Assembly: GCA_935421135.1 (NCBI GenBank)
Contig: OW285194.1
Coordinates: 6,646,376-6,710,375, forward strand
Direction: 5' to 3'
Length of the DNA: 64,000 nucleotides
Source: Bugulina stolonifera
Lineage: Eukaryota > Bryozoa > Gymnolaemata > Cheilostomatida > Bugulidae
Shown: positions 23,823 to 35,692 of the stretch, piece after piece
How positions within the stretch are numbered: position 1 is the stretch's first letter
Layout of the letters: each line of letters opens with the position of its first letter
Program-made: the position numbers and the translations under genes
The notes under the pieces: model-generated
What the model saw: only the letters and a program-made list of their open reading frames with translations
Told to the model about the DNA's origin: nothing
Databases searched by the model: none

Positions 23823-26800
23823 CTAAATGCAGATGTCATCATCAGGGTTGTAGGTAAGGGATTGATTCACACAGTCAGAGTGTAGATCTATCTGTATAAT
23901 TTCTCCTTCAGAGTTCTTCTTGGCCGGTATCATCCTAATTAAATTCAGAGACAAAAATGTAAAGCAAACATAAACAAGGGTATGAACAAGGGGAGATAAA
24001 ATTTGAAACAGATACATACTAGTTTTGTGTGTCATACTTACGGAGGGTGATGGGAAGCCACAAGAATATCGAAAGATCCAGGCGTGCCTGAAGAGTCCAG
24101 TCTCTCTTTCAACAATTGGGTGAATGATGAAGGTAGTTCCTTAGTATCAACAGCAAAGGTTTTATCCACTGGCCAGCACACTGTCAGCAGGTTGTGGTCA
24201 CAGGAGTACCATGGCTGTCTCATATACATGGAACAATCTGGAATATTGGCAAGGTATTGAAAGTATAAGATTGATGTCTTGTCACATGTTTATAATAATA
24301 AGATGCGATTTTTCAAAATCAAACTACATGTATATTAAACCTCTTTCTGGCCCGGAATAATGCACAAGTTGTGATTGTTTAACATATTACCTCTAGCACA
24401 GATTTCCTGTAGTTGGTCAGCTCTGTAATTGAGAAAGGACTTGAGGTAAGGACCACTCTGTGGGCCATAGTTAACAGCACTACATTGGACATCATACTGC
24501 GCTTTGAAAACAGCAGTCCTAACAATGGGAGATTCTGAAATGTTTAATTAAAATTTGAGGTATGCTACGTTTCTCACTACCTAATGTTGGAGAACTAGAA
24601 ACGAGTTGATTTCACTGGGAAGAATATTGCTCTCAAAGTTTCTCAAATCATTTTAATTTCCAGAAATTAAATTGATTCAACTGTTTGAAATGTTATCACT
24701 CACCAAGAACGTTGATGTAGTAAATGCATGGGCTAGAACCATGAGTCTCTCTGATAGGATACTCTCCTTGTGGGAAATCAAAATGTATACCATGCTCAGG
24801 AAGGTAGACTTTTGCCGTTTGCTTCCCCGGTTGAATATAAACTGTCAAGTTCATATCTGAGCAGTTTGAGGACATTTCTCTCGCTATTAAAAAGATGTTG
24901 GATGTAGATTAACAGGGTATTTGATATGAAAAGCCTCACTAACACATGTATGATTAGATATACTACATAGTCATAAAATGAATTTTCTTGCAAATTCTAG
25001 TTTATGTATAAAATAACTCACGAATAACGTGAACATAGTAGCTGCAGGTATTTGAGTAACGTCCCATTCTGTACTTGTAAACTCCTGGATCCAACTTGAT
25101 AGAATTTTCAGAATGCAGCCTGACATCTGCTGTAGAATCACCAGGTTCAATAAGGGCTGTTATGTTACTATATGGACAGCTGATTGAATGAGGGAGATCA
25201 CTTCCTGTTGGATACACATTTGATTATAGTGTAATTTAGCATAACAAAGTGGCAGTCACGAGTAATATATGAACAAGGAAACGTTGGTGTATAATTATGA
25301 ACTTCCAGAATAAACAGCGGTACATCTTCTACTGAAATCATGAAAATTTGTGCAACATTCGTTACTGTCAACCCACAATAAAATCAAGAATGTTATATAC
25401 AAATGTATCAGCACGTATGTCATTTACATCGTATGCGTTACATTTCATAGTGTTGAGTGGTTGTTTCACACCCAGAAGGTCATGGGTGCAAGCCCCAGTG
25501 AATTCCCAAATGTTTGCATTCGTAATTAAGCTGTTATTCTCCATGCAATAAGCTAGCCTGCATTTTCAAAAACCAACAATTTCAAACATGGACTTGTTCA
25601 TAGCCATCTTTCAATTGCTTCAGTTGCCATGGATTGTTCATACAATGTAGTGTACTCGTACTGCTAAATCAACATCGGGAGAATGTTTACTGCGTGCAAA
25701 ATATCAATCCATGAGTAAAAGAGCATTTCGATTTTACCAACCGTTTAATTTGTAGATGCCGTTAATTCCTCCTATAAACACATTTCCCCCAACTTGTAAG
25801 AGGGAAACAGGAAAATATGGCAGAAGACTTCCATTTGCGCACAGTTTCTCTCCTTCAAAGCAGACCGGAACTACTTGCTGCGTCTTTGTATTTAACAGTC
25901 GGACTTTAGAGTTACTAAAATCAGTGACAAGATGTAGGTTATCCCCTATCCCTACTATTTCACCTGGAATATCAAATCTAGATTCGGTAAAATTACCGTC
26001 AACATCCCCAAAGAACCCAGAGCCAACAATCATCGTGTTGGTTATGTTTCCGTCATCAAGCCAACGCACTTCAGAGATATAGTGAGAATTTACCACAAGC
26101 AAAGCATCGTCTACCCACATCACGCCTGTTGGTCGTCTGAAACCTAATTCGATAACTGTACCCAAAACTCCAGTCTCTAGGTCTACGGACCTCAATCGAT
26201 GATGATAATAGTCTGTGATAAGCAACCTGCCTGGGTTCTGACCATCTATTTCAACACCACACGGCCAATAAAACCTCCCTGTACCAACTTCTCCATCCTC
26301 TGAACCATGTAGATTACATGTCCCAGCTAGAGTCTTCAGGTAATTTGTTGCCCTGTTCAAGATCAAAATACAGTGCTCCCTCCGAGCTACGATAACTATG
26401 TGGGTTCTGTTAACATGTTTGAAACCAGGTATGAACGGCCCGTATCTATACGTTGATTGTATGCTTTTGACCCTTTCAGTTGTTTTACCATCCGTAGTGT
26501 AGATAGTTTTTTGTTCAGAAAATAGAATACTGCCGTCATTCTTGTACTCGTCAAGTTCCATGTGAGAGATTTCATGGTACCTTTTCAAGAATCTTTCAAA
26601 GACTTTAAAGGAGACACTGAAATAAATGATTTCAAACGCCCATGCATGCAGTTTGATGTGTACATTAACAGTAACAGTGACATCATGGGATCACACATGC
26701 TACGTTTGTAATTCTAATTTTTAGCCTTGACCTTACAGCACATCCTGCTATCATTATTATTAGTAATGTTGCAAATTACTGTAGACATACATGTACAATA

Positions 26801-27116
26801 AAGTGGATATACAAGCATGTAATTGGTATAATAATAACTAATACAACCGATTGATGATTGTTCTACATTTACATGTATATATCTGACCACTTGATCACCT
26901 CACCTGGATATTTCTGTTTCATTTACCTCGGAGTCTGCCCATACTGTTGCTATGACAACCAGCGCACTCTAAAAATGGGTAATCAGCCAACATCACTTAT
27001 CCCTAGAATTGATCTAATCACTAGTAGTGAACACAGGCTCACGACTTACACAAGCATGTTTTTATAAAAGTTGCTAGTTTTTGAAAACTTACCAACAGAA
27101 GTTGTAAGACCCTCAT
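23823..27116 (-). CDS. Secreted NHL-propeller plus HYR-like protein
   Basis: Exons: 27116-27093, 26968-26904, 26616-25738, about 25210-25022, 24883-24704, 24534-24391, 24237-24042 and 23934-23823 (stop), about 595 residues. Exons 1-2 encode a signal peptide (MRVLQLLL then SALVVIATVWA). Exon 3 carries a beta-propeller of NHL type, with repeats such as GRLLITDYYHHRLRSVDLET and HLVTDFSNSKVRLLN. Exons 4 and 5 each encode a HYR-like beta-sandwich with paired Cys (ISCPYSNIT...NTCSYYVHVI and NCSDMNLTV...PCIYYINVL). Exons 6-8 give a Cys-containing C-terminal region ending YNPDDDICI. All joins keep phase except exon 3 to exon 4, where two splice choices fit (KLNG-SDLPH or KLNG-CDLPH). The role is probably extracellular recognition or adhesion; the ligand is unknown. 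It is a single copy here. Confidence 0.72.
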
Positions 27117-27119
27117 GAT

Positions 27120-29790
27120 CTCCCCTGTCTAAACAGCACTACTTTTCAACTGCACTGAAAATATTCTTCTACATGTAGACACTCCCAGTACGACTAGATA
27201 TATATTTTATGATGTTGTCTCTTATCTGTTCTAGCCTCAGTTCCTATCGTGTAATAATTATTACAGGTACCTGTTAGTAGCATCTCAAACCATGCATCCA
27301 ACACAGAGTTATGTTAAATGACATCTTGGCTGTAACCCAAGTTCCTACTGTTTACAGTAATTTGAAACAGACCTTTACATTGTACACATTAGTGGAGGCA
27401 AGGCTAAGTTTAGTACAAATATAGTTGTAGATAATAACGGTCTACTGATAACACAGCAGAACAGTTTCACTGTTGAAATACCTACATGCAAGTGGGTAGT
27501 CAGTACATAGTGTCATGGCTTGAATTTAGAAATACAGATTTTAAAACTCTACACCATATTAGAATACATGAAAATGTAACAAATTAGCAGAGCATAAAAA
27601 ACACTAAAATTAGAGTAGCAAGCCAGCTTCGTAATTAAAATTAATGTAGTAAATTTTACACAGCCCTTTTTTGATAATTATGTTGCTAACCTATCGCCAG
27701 TTACAAAACTACTTTTATATCTTTCCCCATTTACTTGAAACTGTGATTCTACTCCTGCCTGTATTGTTTTACGTGCTTATGACCTTTGACCTATCGTCAA
27801 GTGCAATTACATTGTATGTCATGCATGTCATCTAAACCTAGTATTGAAAATTGTTTTTGAGACTATTTAATTCTACACCATCCCCAGTTAAAAGTCATGA
27901 TAAAGTAGCATATAACGTTTGCAATATGATGTGACACTAACTAGCCTCAAAATAAAAGCAAATCAGGTTACGTGAAAATGTGATAAACTGTTTTGTTACA
28001 CGATGACTTATTCAAAGCAGTAAAAACAGTATTATTGTAGCCTAAAAAGCAACAGTCTTTTAAATTGAAAAATCGATGCCATGGTGGCATCATACATGTA
28101 CATACATAGATACATGTTACTACAAGTACATTTATATACCAATACCTTAACTAATCATAAAAACGGAATAACCCATGGAAGATTTAGTATTATCATGATT
28201 TGTATTAATACACATAATACATGTATGTATCATATAATGCACATATATTACAATGTACACAACATGTACATGTATGTATCATTTTATCATCTGTTGAGAA
28301 CATGATGACCATAAAACTGCATTCTGCTTCACTCATAGCTCCAAAAGCTAACAATGAGATAGCTTTAGTGGATATGCAGGAAGCTGGTCACTTTGCTTTT
28401 GGACTGCAGGTGGCTGGGTCGCATAGCTTACTACCATAAATGGACACATAAGTATAAGTATAACTTTGTTTTGTAGGATATGGTGTACCAGCATTGATGC
28501 TTTGCATCCTGCTAATTATTGGAATTGCTTGCTTAGCAAGCCTGGGTCTTCCTGTACACCATCAAGGTATGCTGCTATGCACATTACCTATGACCCGACT
28601 GTTTACCTTCTTAGCGACTCGTTAGCAGAATTACTATCAAACTTCACCTTGCAGGTAAGTCTCGTTTGATTTATAATTATATTCCAAGCGGTAACTTTAC
28701 CTAAACTGCTGACTGTTACAGTTGTTTGGCAGCTCAGATTTGTCTTTTGTTTGGATGAGGTATACTGCCTCAAAGACCGTAAAAATTACCATCTTTTTAA
28801 AGTAGTTCATAATCTGCCAATGAATCTTTAATGCAGGTAAAATTTGCAGGAGAAGACAACTTTGAAAATTACTTTAGGTTGCATTCCTATTGAATGAATA
28901 TGATTATGGGCGGTGAAATATAGTAAACAAAAGAGTATAACTCCTACAAAGACTGCGGTAGATAGAAGGAAATTATACTGCCACTAACTGCTGTTAAACA
29001 ACCCAACAAACACATACAGTACATGTAGAACAATTGCCCTTATTATTTCCTGAAATAGTAGGGTATAGAATGCATGTATTTTAGAGAAAAATACACCACA
29101 AAATTCCTTTATAATTGTAATATTACATGTACATAAACAAAAACAGATAAAAACTTGTTAAAACATGCGTCATAACCAAATATAAATCGGTGTGCAAGTA
29201 ACGTACAGTATTAAGTCATTTAGGCAAGGTGCAAGACTATGCAGAACCAATGAATAAGGTCATTTTCTAGCTAACGTGGGTCCACTGCTATTATCGAAAT
29301 GTCCGCCACACCACAATATTATAAAGCCAAACAGTGATCAGTTTACTAAGTAGTAATTTTAGGTCACTCTACTTTTGCAGCAAGGGTGGTGTTCACAGAC
29401 AATCCCAACATTATGCAGTGTGACCTAGCTTTTACACTTTCAAAATTATACAGCATTCCTTATTCTGGTGATGCACAGCTACACTAATTTGATAAGGTTA
29501 AGCTATATCTTTCTACTACATGTACAGGCAAATGTGTCCAATAAATTTAGTAATAATACCAGTAGAATATTGTCGATGTTATGTATGTGCCTTAGTCTTT
29601 TATAGGTGTTGTCAATCCAGAAAATATAAGAATTACCAGACTGCGCTTGCATTTGAGAAAATGGTTTTGTGTGAGGTCCGAAAGCAGAGGTCAAAAGAAC
29701 ACAAACAACATCAACTTAAAAGATTGTATCTAAATTATTCATATCATTTTATTCGCTTGAATGAGGGAGTGCACTTAACCTTAGATTGAA
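27120..29790. other. Gene-poor stretch
   Basis: No gene is supported. On the plus strand, 28476-28566 could be an isolated exon encoding a hydrophobic segment (GYGVPALMLCILLIIG, followed by ACLASLGLPV) between an acceptor-like TTTTGTAG and a donor-like AG|GTATGC, but no partner exons are found. From about 29340 rightward the sequence is the duplicated 3' flank of gene B, shared with the flanks of genes C and D. Confidence 0.5.
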
Positions 29791-29791
29791 T

Positions 29792-32700
29792 TTACTCATG
29801 CTTAATCCTGTAATGAAAATGGGCTGATTGACTAAAGGGATAATAAGAGTCACAGTCAGGAAATGTGCAAACAAAAGAATCACAAAGTTTGCATTTGGCT
29901 ATGACGGTCCTTTTTGCAACATTAAACTGAGCACAAGACTTTACGTTACACTTGGGACAAGTTGTGTTGAATAGTCTCAGGTTGGACTCGGCATGTTTAG
30001 CTGTAATCGGCTTTTCACTGCCATCAGTAGCATGCTTTCTCAAATGTTTCAGAAGATCCACTTGAATTATTTTCCCGCATATTAAGCACATATGTTGCTT
30101 GTACTTGCGACAGGAAGGTGTGACACATGCACCCCAAAACTTGTTGTGTCTTTCAACAACATTCTCACAGACACACTTTAGCAGCTGAAGTTCTTTTAAT
30201 TCCACCGTAGTGGTAGGAGTGCTGAAAAGCAATCCTTTAGATTTGCTTGGTTTGTTTAAGTGTTCCATGGAAACATGGGCCCAAATGTTCTTATATAGTT
30301 TCTCAAACACTCCACATTCTGATTTCATGCACATGTACATATGGCATAACTTGCATGTTCCCAGGCTTTGACCAAGCCTCAAAGCTACACAAGAATGATT
30401 TTTACAGTTGAAGCAGACAGCATTATAACATATAGTGTTAGCCTTGATATGCTCTTCTGTTACATCGCTGGTGCCCCTAACTTGATGTCTCTTGATATGG
30501 GGAGAACTTTTCCTCTTTAACATAGTTATACAACAAAGTAGGCATGTAAATTTTCCACAGTCAGAGTCGCCACAAACTCCGAAAAAGTTGCCTTTCTTTT
30601 TCACATTCACACTATTTCCACAGGAGCACGTTAAAAGCCGCAGTTCTTTCTTTCTGTATTCTTCCTTGGGATCCTTGGTTACTGAAGGAAGATATGCTCC
30701 ACTTTTATCACAGGTAGCCTCTTTCCCACTAATTGGTTCTAGATGAAACACAGGGAAATTTTCATCTGATGGCTCTGCAGAGATTTTCGTTGATGATATA
30801 ACACTTGCAAGACGACCCTCTTCGGACTCTGATGCCTCCTTCTTCTTGATATTCTGCACAGTTGCAGCATTTACTGGAGAGGTCTGTGGAAAGCTGCTCA
30901 GCATATCAGCCTGTTACAAATATTTGGAATACTTATATAGTGAGAACTCAGCATCTCTGTCTACAGTCTACATACAATGCCATATAATAATAATGCTACA
31001 GGCTATCGATATTAATCGTTCATCAATATACAATTGTACATGTAGTTGTTTTCCCTTGAATCCTTGAGATCTAATTAGGTGTTGCAGTGAGTGTAATCCA
31101 ACCAGTGTGCCGTGTGCTATTTCATCATTTCTAGCAAAATGGTTTCTCTGACTTCTGTTCTTTAGCATAACTCTTACCCATCCATCACTTGTATAAATAC
31201 AGCTCTGTTGGTTAATAAATGACACACACCATTCTACCAGAAACTGAACCAGTTCAGTTCTACCAGCTTCATAAAATTCTTCCACCAAATCTACTGTGAA
31301 TTTGATTATCTAAAGCAAAACATGACAGTAAGATGATTATCTGCTGGCAACTAGATTACACATACAGTGTTTCACTCATTTCAAAAAGAATTAAAATATT
31401 TCTCCTGAACTACTGTAAATCCTGTAATCGAAATTTGCGGTTGCCAAGCAACCAGAATATTTGAAGCTATGTAGTGAAGAACAATTTCACTCTTTAGTGA
31501 AATTAGAAAAAAGAAGCATTTAGTTAAACACTTGTTGGTTGTGAGCTTGGTAGAAATGAAGTAGGTACGGACTGTAGACTTTTTAATACTGCCATTTCAG
31601 TCACAGCTATTATTTGATAGTATAAGGACCACCACTACTTTAAAAACAAAATGCATGTGATTCCTTACATTTTACTTACCTCTGATATCTGACACCATGT
31701 GACATAGTTGTTGTGAAGCTTTGCTGATTTATAAGTTGGATGTTGTTCCAAGTGTTTCATAAACTTTCTGCCATCTGTGTAATTCTTTGTATCACATTTT
31801 TGGGATGTTGTTCCTAGCAGGAAAATACAGCGCTTATTATACTATCCTGTGGTACATAAAGTGAACACGTATATTGTAGATTGTTTGCGCTTCGTAAAAA
31901 TGTCCTGAAGTAATAAAAAGCAATATTCATAGAAAAACCTTCTTGATGCAAAAAAGAAGTTATTTATGGAAAGAGTAGGCAAAGGGCTACTGACCCAAAT
32001 ATTTACAAAACAGTTGCTGAGGCAAATTCTGTATCGATTAATATTAATATTCTGTATGCATTAATTTGAAATGTTCTGTATGGATTAATACGCACTATTA
32101 AAACTTGGTTTTAGATTGATCAATGCTGAAGCAAAAGTTAGTTACCTAGCGTTATTTCATACTTTGACATTGTCTTAATACTATCAAAGATTTGAAAGTC
32201 ATCCGCATAGCCTATTTATGCTGACATAGTTACATTGACATAGAGACATATTAAGTTGCCTTAATGTAATAATTATTTAGTTAGACGATCGCAAACCTAA
32301 TGCTTGGAGAACTTTCAAATATTTCCTATATTTCATTGAAGCAAACTCGATTTCTTTGAATTCTTCTCCACCTTTTAGAGAAGTACATACTAGTTCTTTG
32401 AAGTTGTCCAGTATAGTTTCGTTTTTCTTATGTAACCTGTTTGATAAGTAGAGGAAGTGTAGGGAAATACATGTATTAATACTAGTCATCTACACTAGTG
32501 GGTTAAACACTGTAACCTTTACTTACAATGTAGGTCAAACGGGTAAATCAAGTTTAAGCTGGTCTGAGTGATGAGGCGGAATACAATTCTACAACGCTCT
32601 AATTCTTTTACTGTACTCACTACAAATCATCGTTAGAGCGGAATACAGTATAAGGATAATAATTATATAATAATGCAGAGGGCATGTTATGTTTATGATA

Positions 32701-33093
32701 TACACAATGTACATTTTGTACTATGGAAAAGTTGAGATGTGATTTTGTAGTCTTCAAATACAAATACATTATTGTACTTGAAAAATTTCTCGTAATATGT
32801 CATTATGGGCGTAGCGATGGGAATGGCAAGCGTTCTAGTCCCACAGTGTTGTTCATCTGCCTAGATTGTTCCATATTCTAATTTTGGCCATTAATATGTA
32901 TTTTTCATTAGACAAGAGTTTCTGAAAGAGCTCCACTGTACTATTGCGACTGCAAGTGTTTTAAAACCAACAAATTTCACAACCTCTAGTAACACAATAA
33001 TTACCTGCAAGAGACGTAAGCTAATATGATCTGTAAGGTAGACGGAGCAGCAGTGAGTTTTAAAGTCTCACTGATTGAGTCCATTGAGTCCAT
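29792..33093 (-). CDS. Family member B: helical N-terminal domain plus twin Cys/His modules (intact)
   Basis: Exons: 33093-33005, 32436-32297, 31813-31680, 31309-31178 and 30910-29792 (stop), with intron phases 2, 1, 0, 0 and about 537 residues. The start (MDSMDSISETLK) is shared with gene C. Exon 4 contains FINQQSCIYTSDGW. After a Ser/Glu-rich linker, module 1 begins LLTCSCGNSVNVKKKGNFFG and module 2 begins LLKCVCENVVERHNKFWG. Each module has about 16-17 Cys/His ligands and ends in a C-x12-H-x4-H finger-like tail. A possible AATAAA lies 38 bases past the stop (complement of 29748-29753). It is the closest relative of C and D, and duplicated noncoding DNA extends about 430 bases downstream and about 700 bases upstream. 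Function is unknown. The duplicated modules suggest binding of nucleic acid or protein, which is inference. Confidence 0.83.
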
Positions 33094-33426
33094 GATTCAG
33101 TGTAAGACTATAGTTATTAATATGGTGAATTTTGCCAGCAAAACTATAAATACTAATGTTCTACTCTGTCACCTAAGTGATCGTGATCAGGTTTACGCTA
33201 GTAGCAACAATGAAAATGAGGAACAATAAAAATTTGAAGAATTAATGACATTTGTTGTTCAAGTAATTGTTTACATGGGCCACTCATATCTCAATATGGA
33301 ACACCCAAATGGAAAGACACACTGATGTTGCATTTTTAATGATTGTTTAGCACAATGTTAGTTTCGCAGAATAACTGTACTGATTGTGGATTTTGCCACA
33401 CTCTGCAACATATGACACATTCAATC

Positions 33427-33560
33427 TGCAGCAATATCAATTTACTTTATTCAATAATAGAACGCTAGCTATAACGCTAGGTTAGTGCCTGGTAATAATA
33501 TTTATTGTTAACAAGGGGGAACCCCTTCAGATCAAGCATTAGTCAACGCCTGAATGCTCA
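33427..33560 (+). repeat. Dispersed 130-base repeat, copy 1
   Basis: Homologous to 48614-48765 and 56941-57060, all in the same orientation. Shared blocks are AATCTGCAGCAATA at the left, TTTACTTTATTCAATAAT, a CTGGTAATAATATT block and an AAGCATTAGTCA-like right part. It lies upstream of gene B exon 1, whereas the other two are in intron 4 of F and G. The class is unknown; it may be a SINE or MITE. Confidence 0.6.
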
Positions 33561-33779
33561 AGCTGTGTTAGGACATTAAAAGCAGTCTTACCAGTCTTAC
33601 GTACGACTGTACGAACTGAATACACCTACTATAGGCTGTCATTACTGTAAAGTAAACTAGGCGCTTGGTGACGTATTGCGTGACGCCGTGCAGTAGCTAT
33701 AGGAACTATTTAGAGTTCCATAAGTTATAACTAGTAGAACTAAACATACCAATAAAATGCTATTCATGATGCTGCTGTA

Positions 33780-35640
33780 TGTCTAGCATTTATGCTTTGG
33801 TACTGTAGTGTTGGGGCATGTCAGGCATGTCCAGTCTCCTATAGACTGCCACACTATTTACCTAACTTTACACTTGCCCACAGTTGCATTGCATTCCTTT
33901 ATCCGTATATGGATGTTATTCATTAACTGTCTGGCTCATGTATTATCTTTATTATCCAATCATATAAGCTCACATATTAGCATTCTAAATTACCAAGTCT
34001 TTTCTACTACTGTAATTCAGGGCTGATTGTCAGAACATGCTGATTTTCAGATATTATATCTTTCACATGAATATAAGCCCCTTTTTTGTAATGGCCATCC
34101 CTTTTTTGGTTGGACCTCGGGCCTTTTTCCGCTATATTGTTATAGAACTTCCGGGCAGAAATTATATCGTCCCACCCGATACTCTATCTGGCTTTTTACC
34201 GAAACTTCCGCCGGTTACTGATTTAGTATAGGGAAGCACATTTTCTTATGCTAGTCAGTTGCTGATCACGCTTTAATAAAGCAACTTTTCTCAACAAAAC
34301 TGTCAGAGTCTTACTCTTGCAGGGAGGCAGTTCTAACCTTGTACCCTTTGGACCTTTAGCATCCGAGCTCACCCTCGTATTTGTTTGAGACGCTTTCAAC
34401 ACTCTCTCATGAGTATAAACATCTGTCCTATGCCGATCCTTCACTTTTCAATGAGTTTAACCTTTTACCTTCCAGCTATTTTATGCCCTAAAATTCCAGG
34501 TTAATTTTACTCAATGTGACAATGGAGCACATATCTTACAATTGCTCGTCATCTGCTGGGGCTACAGCTAAGATTTTAATACTGACTTGTAGGTAAAACT
34601 TTCAGCTTTTTGCCTGCTGTTCTCCTTTCCACCATGGTATCTGTCATTATCTGAAATATCCTCCAAAACTAGAAAAGTTACTCCAAATTTTGCCATGTTG
34701 CTGTTTCATAGTCAAATGTAATGGGCAGCAGCTGACTGCATGCTACACTAACCTGAGATGACCTCTATTTTTGTCACTTATCATAGCAATAAATCATCTA
34801 AACTAGCAGTTCAATACACTGTTGGAATGCTCAGACTGAGCTCTATTTGATGATCTAAACAGTTTTGTGGTGTTTTATTTGCTTAGCTATAATAATGCTG
34901 TCAAAACAAGGAGTTCCTGGAACGTTGAGTGGAAAGTTAAGGCTAGTAATTAGGACGATTCTAGAACGTCTAGTGGAAGGTAAAAGGTTAAGCATCGGGT
35001 TTACGTCCTTACTACAACACAAAGAGCTAAACACTGTTCACTCTTTATGTAATGGTGGAAGCACAACTTGGTCAACAACTCTCAAGCACTTCACACAGTC
35101 ATGTCCACATCGGCACTCGTGTGATCAACCCATAAAACGTTACAGTCCTCTATAGAGACACTCTAATTGAGTATCTTTCACTGCAGACCTTGATTAGCCT
35201 AAACTAACTGTAATAGTAAGCAGCATAGAAAGACAAACAGTGCTCGGTTTCAAAGTAGGGCTCTTAGGTCACTTTATATGTAGGCTTATCTTAGCAACAA
35301 GGGTGATGGTCACAGACAGCCCAACACTGTGTAGTGAGAGCTAACTTTTAGATTACATGCAATACTTTTAATAAGCAACAATACAATATTGTATACTTGT
35401 ACAATCCACAGATACCCTAATTTAATAAGGTCAGAATATGTACATGTATGTCCTTATACTCGATCTATGCAGTGAATGAAATCATATACATGTGTAGTGA
35501 TAGAATATTGTCAAACAAGAAAGTAAATACAATATCAAAAATGCATTCAATTGGCAGAAGTCTTTATGTGAGGTCTGAAACCTGAAGTCAAAAGGACGCA
35601 AATAACATTGACTTGAAAGATTGCACCCAAATTAATAATT
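33780..35640. other. Extra DNA between duplicated blocks of genes B and C, then 3' flank of C
   Basis: The duplicated unit upstream of gene C runs directly into the 3' flank of D, but the matching junction between B and C is interrupted from about 33780 to 35150 by DNA absent from the C-D junction. That insert contains the TTAA-flanked element at 34457-34991. The part from about 35155 to 35690 is the duplicated 3' flank of C, with TTTATT at 35649-35654 giving AATAAA on the coding strand. No gene is supported. Confidence 0.55.
34457..34991. mobile_element. piggyBac-like MITE
   Basis: The ends are perfect 18-base inverted repeats: TTAACCTTTTACCTTCCA at 34457-34474 and its reverse complement at 34974-34991. 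Reading the outer TTAA on each side as the target duplication leaves 14-base inverted ends beginning CC and ending GG, which is the piggyBac pattern. The interior has no transposase frame, so it is non-autonomous. It lies in the segment that separates the duplicated blocks of genes B and C. Confidence 0.65.
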
Positions 35641-35692
35641 CATATAACTTTATTTGCTTGAAATACGGAGTACATTATATCTTAGATTAAAT

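Noticed and set aside
25459..25510. tRNA-like stretch with GGGTGCAAGCCCC
   Set aside because: The putative B box fits the consensus poorly, the A box is not convincing and there is no acceptor stem, so I do not call a SINE or tRNA.
31000..31288. Start codon of a separate small protein at exon 4 (MVEEFYEAGRTEL and similar frames in other copies)
   Set aside because: The same segment is an internal exon with correct acceptor, donor and phase in six paralogs; the frames only look like separate genes because introns contain stops.
34027..34231. Plus-strand frames in two registers with a protein-like C-terminal part (LPGRNYIVPPDTLSG)
   Set aside because: Two overlapping frames, no splice context, no paralog and position inside an insertion between duplicated blocks; likely chance or an unidentifiable element fragment.
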